Positions 17,750-25,559 of a stretch of DNA of 64,000 nucleotides are shown in pieces. This DNA comes from JBKEDS01 sp047975545 (GTDB taxonomy: Bacteria > Bacteroidota > Bacteroidia > Flavobacteriales > Flavobacteriaceae), in contig JBKEDS010000004.1 of the NCBI GenBank assembly GCA_047975545.1, forward strand, positions 1 to 64,000, in the 5' to 3' direction. Made by a program: the position numbers and the translations under genes. Below the pieces are notes generated by a model. That model was not told the origin of the DNA, did not search any database, and worked only from the letters and a program-made list of their open reading frames with translations. Each line of letters starts with the position of its first letter. Position 1 is the first letter of the stretch.

Positions 17750-17768
17750 GACGTTATCGTCAAATCTT
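17750..17768 (+). promoter_or_regulatory. Possible expression platform of the metK riboswitch
   Basis: GTCAAATCT at 17759-17767 is the exact complement of AGATTTGAC at 17669-17677 inside the aptamer loop, and GACG/CGTC can form a small local hairpin (17750-17761). Pairing with the aptamer loop would break the SAM pocket, so this could be the alternative state. Inferred from complementarity only. Confidence 0.4.
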
Positions 17769-17786
17769 CGATAAATATTATTTATT

Positions 17787-19040
17787 ATGGCTTATTTATT
17801 TACTTCGGAAAGTGTTTCCGAGGGACACCCCGATAAGGTAGCAGACCAAATTAGCGATGCTTTAATTGACAACTTTTTGGCTTTCGACCCCGGGTCGAAA
17901 GTAGCCTGCGAAACTTTGGTAACCACCGGGCAGGTTATTTTGGCCGGCGAAGTAAAATCGCAAACGTATTTGGATGTTCAAAAAATTGCCCGCGACACCA
18001 TAAACAAAATTGGTTACACCAAGGGCGAATATATGTTCGATGGCAATTCGTGCGGCGTGCTTTCGGCCATCCACGAGCAATCCGAAGACATTAACCAAGG
18101 TGTAGACAGGGGTAGCAAGGAAGAGCAAGGCGCTGGCGACCAAGGCATGATGTTTGGCTATGCCACCAACGAAACCGAAAACTACATGCCGTTGGCGTTG
18201 GATTTGTCGCACCTTATTTTAAGGGAACTTGCCGAGCTACGCCGCGAAAACAAAGCTATTACCTATTTGCGCCCGGACTCCAAAAGCCAAGTTACCATAG
18301 AATATAGTAACGATAACGTACCGCAACGCATAGATGCCATAGTGGTTTCTACCCAACACGACGAGTTTGCCGACGAGGCCACCATGTTAAAAACCATTAA
18401 AAACGATATTATTAACGTTTTAATCCCCCGCGTAAAAGCTAAATTACCCCAAAACATACAGGAATTGTTTAACCACAACATTACGTACCACATTAACCCC
18501 ACGGGCAAGTTTGTCATTGGTGGGCCACATGGCGATACGGGCTTAACGGGGCGGAAAATTATTGTAGATACCTACGGCGGAAAAGGGGCGCACGGTGGTG
18601 GTGCTTTTTCCGGCAAGGATCCAAGCAAGGTGGACCGCAGTGCCGCTTATGCCACCCGACATATTGCCAAAAATTTGGTTGCAGCGGGCGTTGCAAGCGA
18701 AGTTTTGGTGCAAGTAAGTTACGCTATTGGGGTGGTCGAGCCTATGGGTATTTTTATTAACACTTACGGTACGAGCAACGTAAATATCCCCGATGGCGAT
18801 ATTGCCAAAATAGTTTCAAAAATTTTCGATATGCGCCCGTTTGCCATCGAGGAACGCTTAAAATTGCGCGCGCCCATTTATAGCGAAACGGCTGCTTATG
18901 GGCACATGGGTAGGGAAAACCAAATAGTAACCAAAACCTTTACCCAGCCTTACGGCGAAAGTGTTACCGTAGATGTTGAGCTGTTTACTTGGGAAAAACT
19001 GGATTATGTAGATAAGGTGAAAGCGGCGTTCGGGATTTAA
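17787..19040 (+). CDS. metK: S-adenosylmethionine synthetase
   Basis: 417 residues, the usual length of the Bacteroidota enzyme. Family motifs are in order: FTSESVSEGHPDKVADQISD at the N-terminus, GAGDQGMMFGYATNE (MAT signature 1) near 117, and GGGAFSGKDPSKVDRSAAY (signature 2, P-loop-like) near 270. It makes SAM from methionine and ATP in the cytoplasm. The 130-base leader with a SAM-II aptamer points to feedback control by its own product. Confidence 0.98.
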   Translation: MAYLFTSESVSEGHPDKVADQISDALIDNFLAFDPGSKVACETLVTTGQVILAGEVKSQTYLDVQKIARDTINKIGYTKGEYMFDGNSCGVLSAIHEQSEDINQGVDRGSKEEQGAGDQGMMFGYATNETENYMPLALDLSHLILRELAELRRENKAITYLRPDSKSQVTIEYSNDNVPQRIDAIVVSTQHDEFADEATMLKTIKNDIINVLIPRVKAKLPQNIQELFNHNITYHINPTGKFVIGGPHGDTGLTGRKIIVDTYGGKGAHGGGAFSGKDPSKVDRSAAYATRHIAKNLVAAGVASEVLVQVSYAIGVVEPMGIFINTYGTSNVNIPDGDIAKIVSKIFDMRPFAIEERLKLRAPIYSETAAYGHMGRENQIVTKTFTQPYGESVTVDVELFTWEKLDYVDKVKAAFGI

Positions 19041-19114
19041 AAAAATTGCGCTATCGACGTCCAAAAACAAACAAAAACCAGTATATCTTTCTAATAATCA
19101 AAATATTATTAGTT

Positions 19115-20524
19115 ATGAAGAAATCCTGGCTTATCATTTTACTAACTCTTTGTTTTAAAGGACACGCAACCGTACACCAAGTAGGCGCTACAAAAATCTA
19201 TGCTTCGCCTTACGATTTGTATTTGGCCAATAGCGTTCAAGACGGCGACACCATTGAAATTGATGCCGAAACCTATACAGGACAATCTGCACTGGCAGTA
19301 TGGGAGCAAAATAATTTGCTTATTAAAGGTGTTGGCGGTCGCCCACATTTGGTTGCCAACGGACAATACATTTGGGGCAAAGGCATTTGGGTATTGGCAG
19401 GAAACAATATTACTGTTGAAAACATAGAATTTTCGGGTGCTGCGGTTCCCGACCAAAATGGAGCGGGAATCAGGTTGGACGGCACAGGCCTAACGGTAAG
19501 GCATTGCTATTTTCACGATAACGAAAACGGTATTTTAACATCCAACCCTTATGCCGGTGATATTTTAATCGAATTTTCGGAATTTAACCACAACGGTTAT
19601 GGCGACGGTTATTCCCATAACGTGTATGTGGGGCATGTTAACTCCCTTACCTTTCAGTTTAATTATTCGCATCACGCTACCGTAGGGCATAATTTAAAGT
19701 CGAGAGCCAAGGAAAACTACGTTTTGTACAACAGGATTATGGACGAGCAAACAGGCAACTCCAGCCGATTGATTGACCTTCCCAATGGCGGATTAGCCAT
19801 TGTAATGGGGAATTTAATCATGCAGGGCGAAAATGTCGAAAACAGTAACATGCTGGGCTATGGCCTGGAAGGGCTGTCCAACGAACCGCCCCATGAACTG
19901 TACACTGTAAACAATACTTTTGTTAACAAAAGAGTGGCATCGTGTATTTTTATTGCTGCTGAAAACGGCACATTGGTTGCCAATATTTCAAACAATATTT
20001 TTGCGGGAACCGGCACCATGTTAAACGGCACGGCAACCACCATGGATGCCAACTATGCAAATACCACCATTTCCGATTTAGGTTTTGTGGATGAGTTAAA
20101 TTACGATTATAGGCTTACGGAAAATTCGCCTGCCGTAAATTACGGAACAGCCTTGAATCCGGTAAACGGTTTTTCGCTTACCCCCGATTTTATGTACGAA
20201 CACCCAAACAACAACAGCACAAGAACCACAATAAATGGTACTATTGATGCCGGGGCCTACGAATACAATCCATCCCTTTCGGTTAGCGGTTTGGTGGAAA
20301 ATACCGCACTGTTATACCCCAACCCAACCCACAATAAATTAACTATTGATATTGATGCAACCAACATTGGAACAATATCGGTTTTCAGCGCCTTGGGACA
20401 ATTTTTAGAATCCTCAACTAACACAAACACGATAGATTTGTCCAACAAGCCCAGCGGCGTTTATCTCGTAACAATTAAAACGAAAAACGGAAATATTATT
20501 AACAAAACGGCAATTAAAAAATAA
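19115..20524 (+). CDS. Secreted right-handed beta-helix protein with T9SS C-terminal signal
   Basis: 469 residues from the ATG at 19115; a longer frame from a TTG at 19046 lacks a sensible N-terminus. A signal peptide (about 1-20) is followed by a parallel beta-helix with repeated short strands and Asn/Gly turns (NNITVENIEFSG, GLTVRHCYFHDNENGI), similar to pectate-lyase-like folds, to about residue 385. The last 75 residues are a type A T9SS sorting domain (LYPNPTHNKLTIDI, then SGVYLVTIKTKNG and a basic end). It should be exported through the outer membrane and anchored or released; enzymatic activity is not evident. Confidence 0.85.
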   Translation: MKKSWLIILLTLCFKGHATVHQVGATKIYASPYDLYLANSVQDGDTIEIDAETYTGQSALAVWEQNNLLIKGVGGRPHLVANGQYIWGKGIWVLAGNNITVENIEFSGAAVPDQNGAGIRLDGTGLTVRHCYFHDNENGILTSNPYAGDILIEFSEFNHNGYGDGYSHNVYVGHVNSLTFQFNYSHHATVGHNLKSRAKENYVLYNRIMDEQTGNSSRLIDLPNGGLAIVMGNLIMQGENVENSNMLGYGLEGLSNEPPHELYTVNNTFVNKRVASCIFIAAENGTLVANISNNIFAGTGTMLNGTATTMDANYANTTISDLGFVDELNYDYRLTENSPAVNYGTALNPVNGFSLTPDFMYEHPNNNSTRTTINGTIDAGAYEYNPSLSVSGLVENTALLYPNPTHNKLTIDIDATNIGTISVFSALGQFLESSTNTNTIDLSNKPSGVYLVTIKTKNGNIINKTAIKK

Positions 20525-20566
20525 ATTCATCAACTAAGAAACACACCAAGGCATTTATATTTTTTG

Positions 20567-20574
20567 TAGCTTTG
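20567..20574 (+). promoter_or_regulatory. Candidate -7 element of the HMA lipoprotein gene
   Basis: TAGCTTTG matches TAnnTTTG, 19 bp before the ATG, which would leave a leader of about 12 bases. Confidence 0.45.
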
Positions 20575-20593
20575 TTTCACTAAACAAAAAAAC

Positions 20594-21130
20594 ATGAACA
20601 CATTAAAAAACATAATTGCATTAGCTTTTATAGCCTTATTGGTTTTTAATTGCAAAAACGAAGCCCAACCTAAAATTGAAACTGTTGATGGCATTTCGCA
20701 AACCGAAAAAAACAGGACTTTAAACCCGAACGCAACATACGCCAAAGCCGAGTTTAATATCGAGGGCATGACCTGCGCCATGGGATGCGCCAAAACCATT
20801 GAAAAGAAAATTGGCAATTTGGAAGGCGTAAAATCATCAGTAGTCGATTTCGATAAAAAATTGGCCATGGTAGAATACGACCAAGCCAAAGTAACCCCCG
20901 CCCTTCTGGAGGAAACCGTAACCAAAGTTGCCGATGTTTACACGGTTAACAACATGAAAACGGTTGATGCGTTTTCCAACGGAAAATCAGGCGACAAATC
21001 GTGTTGTGCGGACAAAAAAGAAAGCTGCGCCAATAAAACCGAAGCGGAAAAAGCAGAATGCAAAAAAGAGTGCCCCAAAAAAGAAGGCGATAAAGCATGT
21101 TGCGCCGGCGGTGGCGAAACAAAAGCATAG
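20594..21130 (+). CDS. Heavy-metal-associated domain lipoprotein with Cys-rich tail
   Basis: 178 residues. A lipoprotein signal ends at LLVFNC (about residue 20). An HMA (ferredoxin-like metal chaperone) domain covers about 53-120, with MTCAMGC in place of the usual MxCxxC: the two Cys are spaced C-x3-C rather than C-x2-C. The tail after about 130 has seven Cys in CC, C, C, C and CC groups among Lys/Glu repeats (KSCCADKKESC, EKAECKKEC, DKACCAGGG). It could bind copper, zinc or mercury at the periplasmic face. Single gene with its own promoter-like element and terminator. Confidence 0.8.
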   Translation: MNTLKNIIALAFIALLVFNCKNEAQPKIETVDGISQTEKNRTLNPNATYAKAEFNIEGMTCAMGCAKTIEKKIGNLEGVKSSVVDFDKKLAMVEYDQAKVTPALLEETVTKVADVYTVNNMKTVDAFSNGKSGDKSCCADKKESCANKTEAEKAECKKECPKKEGDKACCAGGGETKA

Positions 21131-21151
21131 AAAAAAATGATTAAAATAAAG

Positions 21152-21188
21152 AAAGTCTTTCTGTTTTTCGGAAAGGCTTTTTTTATTT
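21152..21188 (+). terminator. Bidirectional terminator between the HMA gene and gldD
   Basis: AAAGTCTTTC (21152-21161) pairs with GAAAGGCTTT (21171-21180) with one G-U pair; T-rich on the plus side and A/T-rich on the minus side. The hairpin sits just after the HMA gene and just after the gldD stop codon. Confidence 0.7.
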
Positions 21189-21767
21189 CCACTCGATACT
21201 TTCCATAATCCGCCGTATATCGTTTTCCAAATATTTTGCTGCCGGGTAAATAGAATCGTAATTGGGTTTGGCCCGAAAGTAAAGCGAGCCTGTTAAAAAA
21301 TGCCTTACGCTGTCGGTAACATAAAACTGCGATTGCGAAGCGGCGTTTCCGCCTACTTCATAAAACATACCGTAAACCTTTTTATTTGGGTTGTCGTACA
21401 ACTGGTCTATTATTACATCGGCTTTTCGGGTGTGCTCCTGCGTAAATTTTTGGGCGTCGCGCAGGTATTCGTTTAATATTTCTTTATTGTTGTTTACCGC
21501 TTTATAGGTTAAAAATATGGTGCCTTTTAGGGCGGGGTAATCTATGGTTATGCCATAGCTTTTTGCTGTGGCATTAATTTCCTTTACATTTATTCGCTGT
21601 GCCAATATATTGGTTTCAAAAGTTAATGGCAGGGGCAAGTTCGAGGGCGTATATTGTGCTTGGGGGTAGTCTAACCGTAAATATGCTTTTGGTTTTGGTA
21701 TGTAATCGTTACTGCAGGATGTGCATATTATAAGCAGAATTAGTAATAAGAAAAGATTACGCTTCAT
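21183..21767 (-). CDS. gldD: Gliding motility lipoprotein GldD
   Basis: 194 residues, about the length of known GldD. Lipoprotein signal ending in CTSC near residue 18, then PKPKAYLRLDYPQAQY, the characteristic start of mature GldD, which has homologues only in Bacteroidota. It is needed for gliding and T9SS function in Flavobacterium johnsoniae. Its start overlaps the end of gldE by 11 bases, the known gldE-gldD order. Confidence 0.93.
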   Translation of the reverse strand: MKRNLFLLLILLIICTSCSNDYIPKPKAYLRLDYPQAQYTPSNLPLPLTFETNILAQRINVKEINATAKSYGITIDYPALKGTIFLTYKAVNNNKEILNEYLRDAQKFTQEHTRKADVIIDQLYDNPNKKVYGMFYEVGGNAASQSQFYVTDSVRHFLTGSLYFRAKPNYDSIYPAAKYLENDIRRIMESIEWK

Positions 21768-23070
21768 TTAAAATGGTAAATTTTACAAGCCTGATTCGTT
21801 TTTTGTCCAAGGCTTCAATTTTAAAAACGTAATTTTTGTAATTTATTTTACTGTTCAGTTTTGGAAAACTGCCGGATATTTCAAGAACAAAACCGGCAAT
21901 GGTTTCGGCATCGCCCTTGTTGTCCTCAAAAACGGAGGTATCTTCAATTTTAATAATCTTGTAAAAATCCTTTAGGGGCGTTTTGCCTTCGAACACAAAA
22001 TTATGGTCGTCTAATTTGGAGTAGGTTAAATCCTCGTCGTCGTACTCATCGCTTATATCGCCTACAATTTCTTCAATAATATCTTCTAACGAAATAAGTC
22101 CCGATGTTCCGCCGTACTCGTCTACCACAACGGCGAGATGGACTTTTTTGTTTTGAAATTCGGCCATTAAGTCGTCTAATTTTTTGTTTTCCGGCACAAA
22201 AAACGGTTCGCGCAACAGCGTGGTCCAATCAAATTGTTTTTTATCCAAGTGCGGTAATAAATCCTTGGCGTATAAAATACCCTGTATGCTGTCTATGTTG
22301 TCTTTATAAACAGGAATTCGGGAGTAGCCGTTTTCTATTATTTCGGGTAGGATGTCGGCATATTTTTGGTCGCTATTAAGGGCAAAAATATCAATACGGG
22401 GGCGCATAACCTGTTTGGTGTCGGTATTGCCAAATTGTACGATGCCCTGTAATATTTTATGTTCTTCCTTGGTGGTATCTTCTTCGCTGGTAAGTTCCAA
22501 GGCCTGCGAGAGTTGGTCCACGCTTAAATTGGATTTTTGCTTGCCCAGCCTGTTGTGTATGGCCACGGTTATGCTCCGCATGGGCAGGCTTAATGGCGAA
22601 AGCAAAACGTCTAAAACCCGTAGCGGATAGGCCATAAAGGTGGCAAATTTTAAATTATTGCGGCTGGCGTATATTTTGGGCAAAATTTCGCCAAATAATA
22701 ATATTAAAAAAGTAACCACCACCACTTCCAGAACAAACCTAAGTGCGGGCAGGGTTATGGCAGAAAACATAGCTTCACTTAAATAGGCAAACAAAATTAC
22801 TATGGCAATATTTATAAAGTTATTAGCAACTAATATGGTGGCCAACAGCTTTTTTGGCCGGTCTAACAGATTGGAAATTATCTGGATGGATTTGGATTTT
22901 TCCTCCAATCCTTTTTCCATATCGGTTTTCGACAGGGAGAACAGCGCTACTTCGGCGCCGGAAATAAGTGCGGAACATATTAAAAGCAGAACAAGCAGGG
23001 CGTAACCGGCAATGGCAGAAATATCGATTGCTGTTGCGAAACTTAAAAAACTCGTGGGGTCAGGGTCCAA
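21757..23070 (-). CDS. gldE: Gliding motility-associated protein GldE (CNNM/CBS/CorC type)
   Basis: 437 residues. The N-terminal third is a CNNM-type membrane domain with several hydrophobic segments (GYALLVLLLICSALISGAEV). Residues about 205-330 carry tandem CBS domains (VMRPRIDIFALN, EYGGTSGLISLEDIIEEIVG), and the end is a CorC/HlyC domain. In gliding flavobacteria this member is GldE, which overlaps functionally with GldD. It forms a run with ssb and mutY upstream and gldD downstream, a gene order typical of Flavobacteriaceae. Confidence 0.92.
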   Translation of the reverse strand: MDPDPTSFLSFATAIDISAIAGYALLVLLLICSALISGAEVALFSLSKTDMEKGLEEKSKSIQIISNLLDRPKKLLATILVANNFINIAIVILFAYLSEAMFSAITLPALRFVLEVVVVTFLILLFGEILPKIYASRNNLKFATFMAYPLRVLDVLLSPLSLPMRSITVAIHNRLGKQKSNLSVDQLSQALELTSEEDTTKEEHKILQGIVQFGNTDTKQVMRPRIDIFALNSDQKYADILPEIIENGYSRIPVYKDNIDSIQGILYAKDLLPHLDKKQFDWTTLLREPFFVPENKKLDDLMAEFQNKKVHLAVVVDEYGGTSGLISLEDIIEEIVGDISDEYDDEDLTYSKLDDHNFVFEGKTPLKDFYKIIKIEDTSVFEDNKGDAETIAGFVLEISGSFPKLNSKINYKNYVFKIEALDKKRIRLVKFTILNEA

Positions 23071-23128
23071 ATAATAGTGTTTTGGTTAAACTTGATTTCT
23101 CGTTTTTTACTTACGGGAAATTTTGATA

Positions 23129-23590
23129 TTAAAACGGCAAATCGTCTTCTTCCGGCGTGTTATCGGTATTAACATTAGGGGTGTTTACGGGCTGGCTTGG
23201 CTGGTTGGTAGCAGCAGCGCTATTGGTTTGGGAGGCGTTTTGCTCGTTTTCCTTTTTGGTACTTAAAAAGGTAAAATCGGTACATTGTATTTCGGTTGAA
23301 TAGCGGTCGTGGCCGCTTTCGTCCTGCCATTTGCGGGTTTTTATCCTGCCTTCGATATAAACCTTATCACCTTTGCTTAAATATTTTTCGCAAATTTCGG
23401 CGCCTTTGTTCCTTACTACAATATTGTGCCACTCGGTATTGGTAACACGCTCGTTGGTTTGCTTGCTAACGTAGGTTTCGTTCGTGGCCAGCGGAAAACG
23501 GCCAACGCAGCCCCCGCCCTCGAAATAGTGCATTTTTACCTCGTCGCCCAAGTGGCCTATTAGCATTACTTTATTTAACGTGCCCGACAT
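23129..23590 (-). CDS. ssb: Single-stranded DNA-binding protein
   Basis: 153 residues from the ATG at 23590; the frame runs 16 codons further up but MSGTLNKVMLIGHLGDEVKM is the true SSB start. The OB-fold continues with EWHNIVVRNKGAEICEKYLS and GDKVYIEGRIKTRKWQDESG. A Gln/Asn/Pro-rich linker leads to the acidic tip EEDDLPF, the docking peptide for replication and repair partners. It lies between mutY and gldE. Confidence 0.96.
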   Translation of the reverse strand: MSGTLNKVMLIGHLGDEVKMHYFEGGGCVGRFPLATNETYVSKQTNERVTNTEWHNIVVRNKGAEICEKYLSKGDKVYIEGRIKTRKWQDESGHDRYSTEIQCTDFTFLSTKKENEQNASQTNSAAATNQPSQPVNTPNVNTDNTPEEDDLPF

Positions 23591-23705
23591 ATTGTTTTCA
23601 GTTTTAAGGAAAAACAAATTTACAGAATTACATGGCATTTTTAACCCTGTACTTGCTTTTTTTTAAAATTAACAAAAAATATCGACCGAAGATGCTTTTT
23701 AGCCG

Positions 23706-24746
23706 TTAAAAATTAAATTGGTCTATAAAATTGCTTATTAAGGCAGGCACGGCATAATTGCGAATATCGGCAATGGGTATGGCCGTATCGACCTGTTCGG
23801 AGGTGTTTGCTATCCAAAATTTGGTATGCAAATGTTGGTGGGATAATTTGTGTACCACATCGGTTTCATTATACAACGATATGGTAAATGTTTTTCCTTT
23901 TAAAAGAGGATGCTGTTTGGTATGGCTGAGCATTTCCTTGTACGTTATGCCTTTTTTTGTTTCAATTAAGGGAAACTGGTATAGGTTTTCCCAAATGCCC
24001 TTGCCCAATCGTTTTTCAACAACAACCGTGTTTTGGTTTCCTATAATTACCAAAAAATTAAAATATTTGTTTTTAACCTTGGCGCCCTTGATTTTTACGG
24101 GCAATTGTTCAATAGTTTTCTTATTAAAAGCCACGCAGCTTTGCTGTAACGGGCATACGCCGCAATCGGGGCTTTTGGGCGAGCATTGCTTGGCGCCAAA
24201 TTCCATAATGGCTTGGTTAAACGTGGCGGGGTCGTTTTTATCTATTAATTCCTGAGCCAAGGCTTTAAACGCTTTAGCGCCTTTTGGGGTGTTTATTGGG
24301 GTTTCAATGCCAAAATACCGGGACAGAACCCTGTAAACATTACCATCGACCACGGCTGTGTTTTCGTTAAAACATATCGATGCTATGGCGCTTGCCGTGT
24401 AATCGCCAACACCTTTTAACATTAATAAGTCTTTGTAATTACCGGGAAAAAAACCGTTAAGTTCGTTGGCAACATATTTTGCCGTGGCGTGCAAATTGCG
24501 GGCCCGGGAGTAGTAGCCCAAACCCTGCCACGATTTTAAAATTTGTTCCTCGGAGGCGTTTGCCAAAGCAAAAACCGTTGGGTATTGCTTTACAAAAGTA
24601 TTGTAATAAGGTAGCCCTTGGACAACTTGCGTTTGCTGCAAAATAATTTCCGATAGCCATATTTTATAAGGGTTTGTGGTGTTTCGCCAAGGCAAATCCC
24701 GCTTGTGGTTTACGTACCATTTTTTTAATATTTCTGAAAATTGCAT
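23706..24746 (-). CDS. mutY: A/G-specific adenine glycosylase
   Basis: 346 residues. Helix-hairpin-helix with LLMLKGVGDYTASAIASICF, the catalytic Asp in AVVDGNVYRVLSR, and a complete iron-sulfur ligand set C-x6-C-x2-C-x5-C (CSPKSPDCGVCPLQQSC). The C-terminal 120 residues form the NUDIX-like domain that reads 8-oxoG. It removes adenine mispaired with 8-oxoguanine. Divergent from the HU gene. Confidence 0.96.
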   Translation of the reverse strand: MQFSEILKKWYVNHKRDLPWRNTTNPYKIWLSEIILQQTQVVQGLPYYNTFVKQYPTVFALANASEEQILKSWQGLGYYSRARNLHATAKYVANELNGFFPGNYKDLLMLKGVGDYTASAIASICFNENTAVVDGNVYRVLSRYFGIETPINTPKGAKAFKALAQELIDKNDPATFNQAIMEFGAKQCSPKSPDCGVCPLQQSCVAFNKKTIEQLPVKIKGAKVKNKYFNFLVIIGNQNTVVVEKRLGKGIWENLYQFPLIETKKGITYKEMLSHTKQHPLLKGKTFTISLYNETDVVHKLSHQHLHTKFWIANTSEQVDTAIPIADIRNYAVPALISNFIDQFNF

Positions 24747-24807
24747 GCGTTTATAAAATAGGGGCGTAAAAATAAACGTTTACAATCTTAAATTTTAATT
24801 AATTAGG

Positions 24808-24840
24808 TTTGAAATATTGAATATTAAATTCTTATATTTG
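24808..24840 (+). promoter_or_regulatory. Bacteroidota-type promoter of the HU gene
   Basis: TTTG (24808-24811), 21-bp spacer, TATATTTG (24833-24840), 44 bp before the ATG. Full match to the -33/-7 consensus; a strong promoter is expected for HU. Confidence 0.8.
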
Positions 24841-24884
24841 CAACCCCTTAAAAAATTAATAGTAAACAAAAAATTATAATAAAA

Positions 24885-25175
24885 ATGACGAAGGCTGATT
24901 TAGTAGCAAAAATTTCCGAGAAATTGGGAATTGAAAAAGGTGATGTTCAGGCAACTGTTGAATCTTTTATGGATGAAGTAAAATCATCGTTAGAAAGTGG
25001 CGACAATGTGTATTTAAGAGGTTTTGGGAGCTTTATAATTAAAACCAGAGCTGAAAAAACAGGACGAAACATTTCCAAAAACACAACCATTAAAATTCCA
25101 TCGCACAATATACCGGCATTTAAACCCGCAAAGGTTTTTGTTGAAGGTGTAAAAACCAATGTGGAGGTAAAATAA
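24885..25175 (+). CDS. HU family DNA-binding protein
   Basis: 96 residues, standard for HU. MTKADLVAKISEKLGI opens the dimerisation helices, VYLRGFGSFIIKTRAEKTGR is the beta-arm entry, and the DNA-binding arm ends with the IPSHNIPAFKPAK core. It bends and packs DNA in the nucleoid. The 30-codon basic gene follows 35 bp downstream, before a shared terminator. Confidence 0.96.
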   Translation: MTKADLVAKISEKLGIEKGDVQATVESFMDEVKSSLESGDNVYLRGFGSFIIKTRAEKTGRNISKNTTIKIPSHNIPAFKPAKVFVEGVKTNVEVK

Positions 25176-25210
25176 GAAAAACCAATTTATTAATTTAAAA
25201 ATTACAATTT

Positions 25211-25303
25211 ATGCCAAGTGGTAAAAAACGCAAAAGACATAAGGTAGCTACGCACAAGCGTAAAAAACGTAGGCGCGCTAACCGCCATAAAAAGAAAAAA
25301 TAA
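25211..25303 (+). CDS. 30-residue highly basic protein, probable small ribosomal protein
   Basis: ATG at 25211, TAA at 25301. The product starts MPSGKKRKRHKVATHKRKK; 18 of 30 residues are Lys or Arg and three are His, with no acidic residue. I recall near-identical small proteins beside HU and rng in other flavobacteria. The composition and the KRKRHK..THKRKKRRRA pattern resemble bS22 / the C-terminus of mitochondrial mS38 (AURKAIP1/COX24 domain), so a ribosome-associated role is likely. It sits between HU and a strong terminator with no other frame competing. The family name is an inference. Confidence 0.82.
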   Translation: MPSGKKRKRHKVATHKRKKRRRANRHKKKK

Positions 25304-25305
25304 GT

Positions 25306-25340
25306 CCAAAAAAGTAGTTTAACCGCTACTTTTTTGGCGT
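25306..25340 (+). terminator. Terminator after the HU / small basic protein unit
   Basis: CCAAAAAAGTAG (25306-25317) and CTACTTTTTTGG (25326-25337) form a perfect 12-bp stem with an 8-base loop; the T run is inside the stem. Confidence 0.8.
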
Positions 25341-25559
25341 TAACACAAAACGTTCTTTGAAATGAGTCCATTTTAAGTTTTAGTGGGCTCCACGGATTTA
25401 AAAATCCTGTGAAGAACCTGAAAAACAAGTTCAGGTTTAAAAACAATGTATAATCCATCTGTACCGTAAGGTTATTGGTGTTTAGTTGTTGGTTGTTGCG
25501 TTTTAAAAACTTCTAACCTCTAACTTCTAACTTTAATGTACGGATAAAAATTAACAAAA
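25338..25559. other. Intergenic region before rng with two hairpins
   Basis: Two hairpins can be drawn: CACGGATT with AATCCTGTG (25391-25411) and AACCTGAA (25415-25422) with TTCAGGTT (25430-25437), then a stretch repeating TCTAAC three times near 25510-25530. No gene seen. RNase G family mRNAs often carry structured leaders that the enzyme cuts for autoregulation, so these hairpins may be part of the rng leader; that is speculation. Confidence 0.35.

Noticed and set aside
25391..25437. Known riboswitch before rng
   Set aside because: Two plain hairpins only; no conserved aptamer motif seen.
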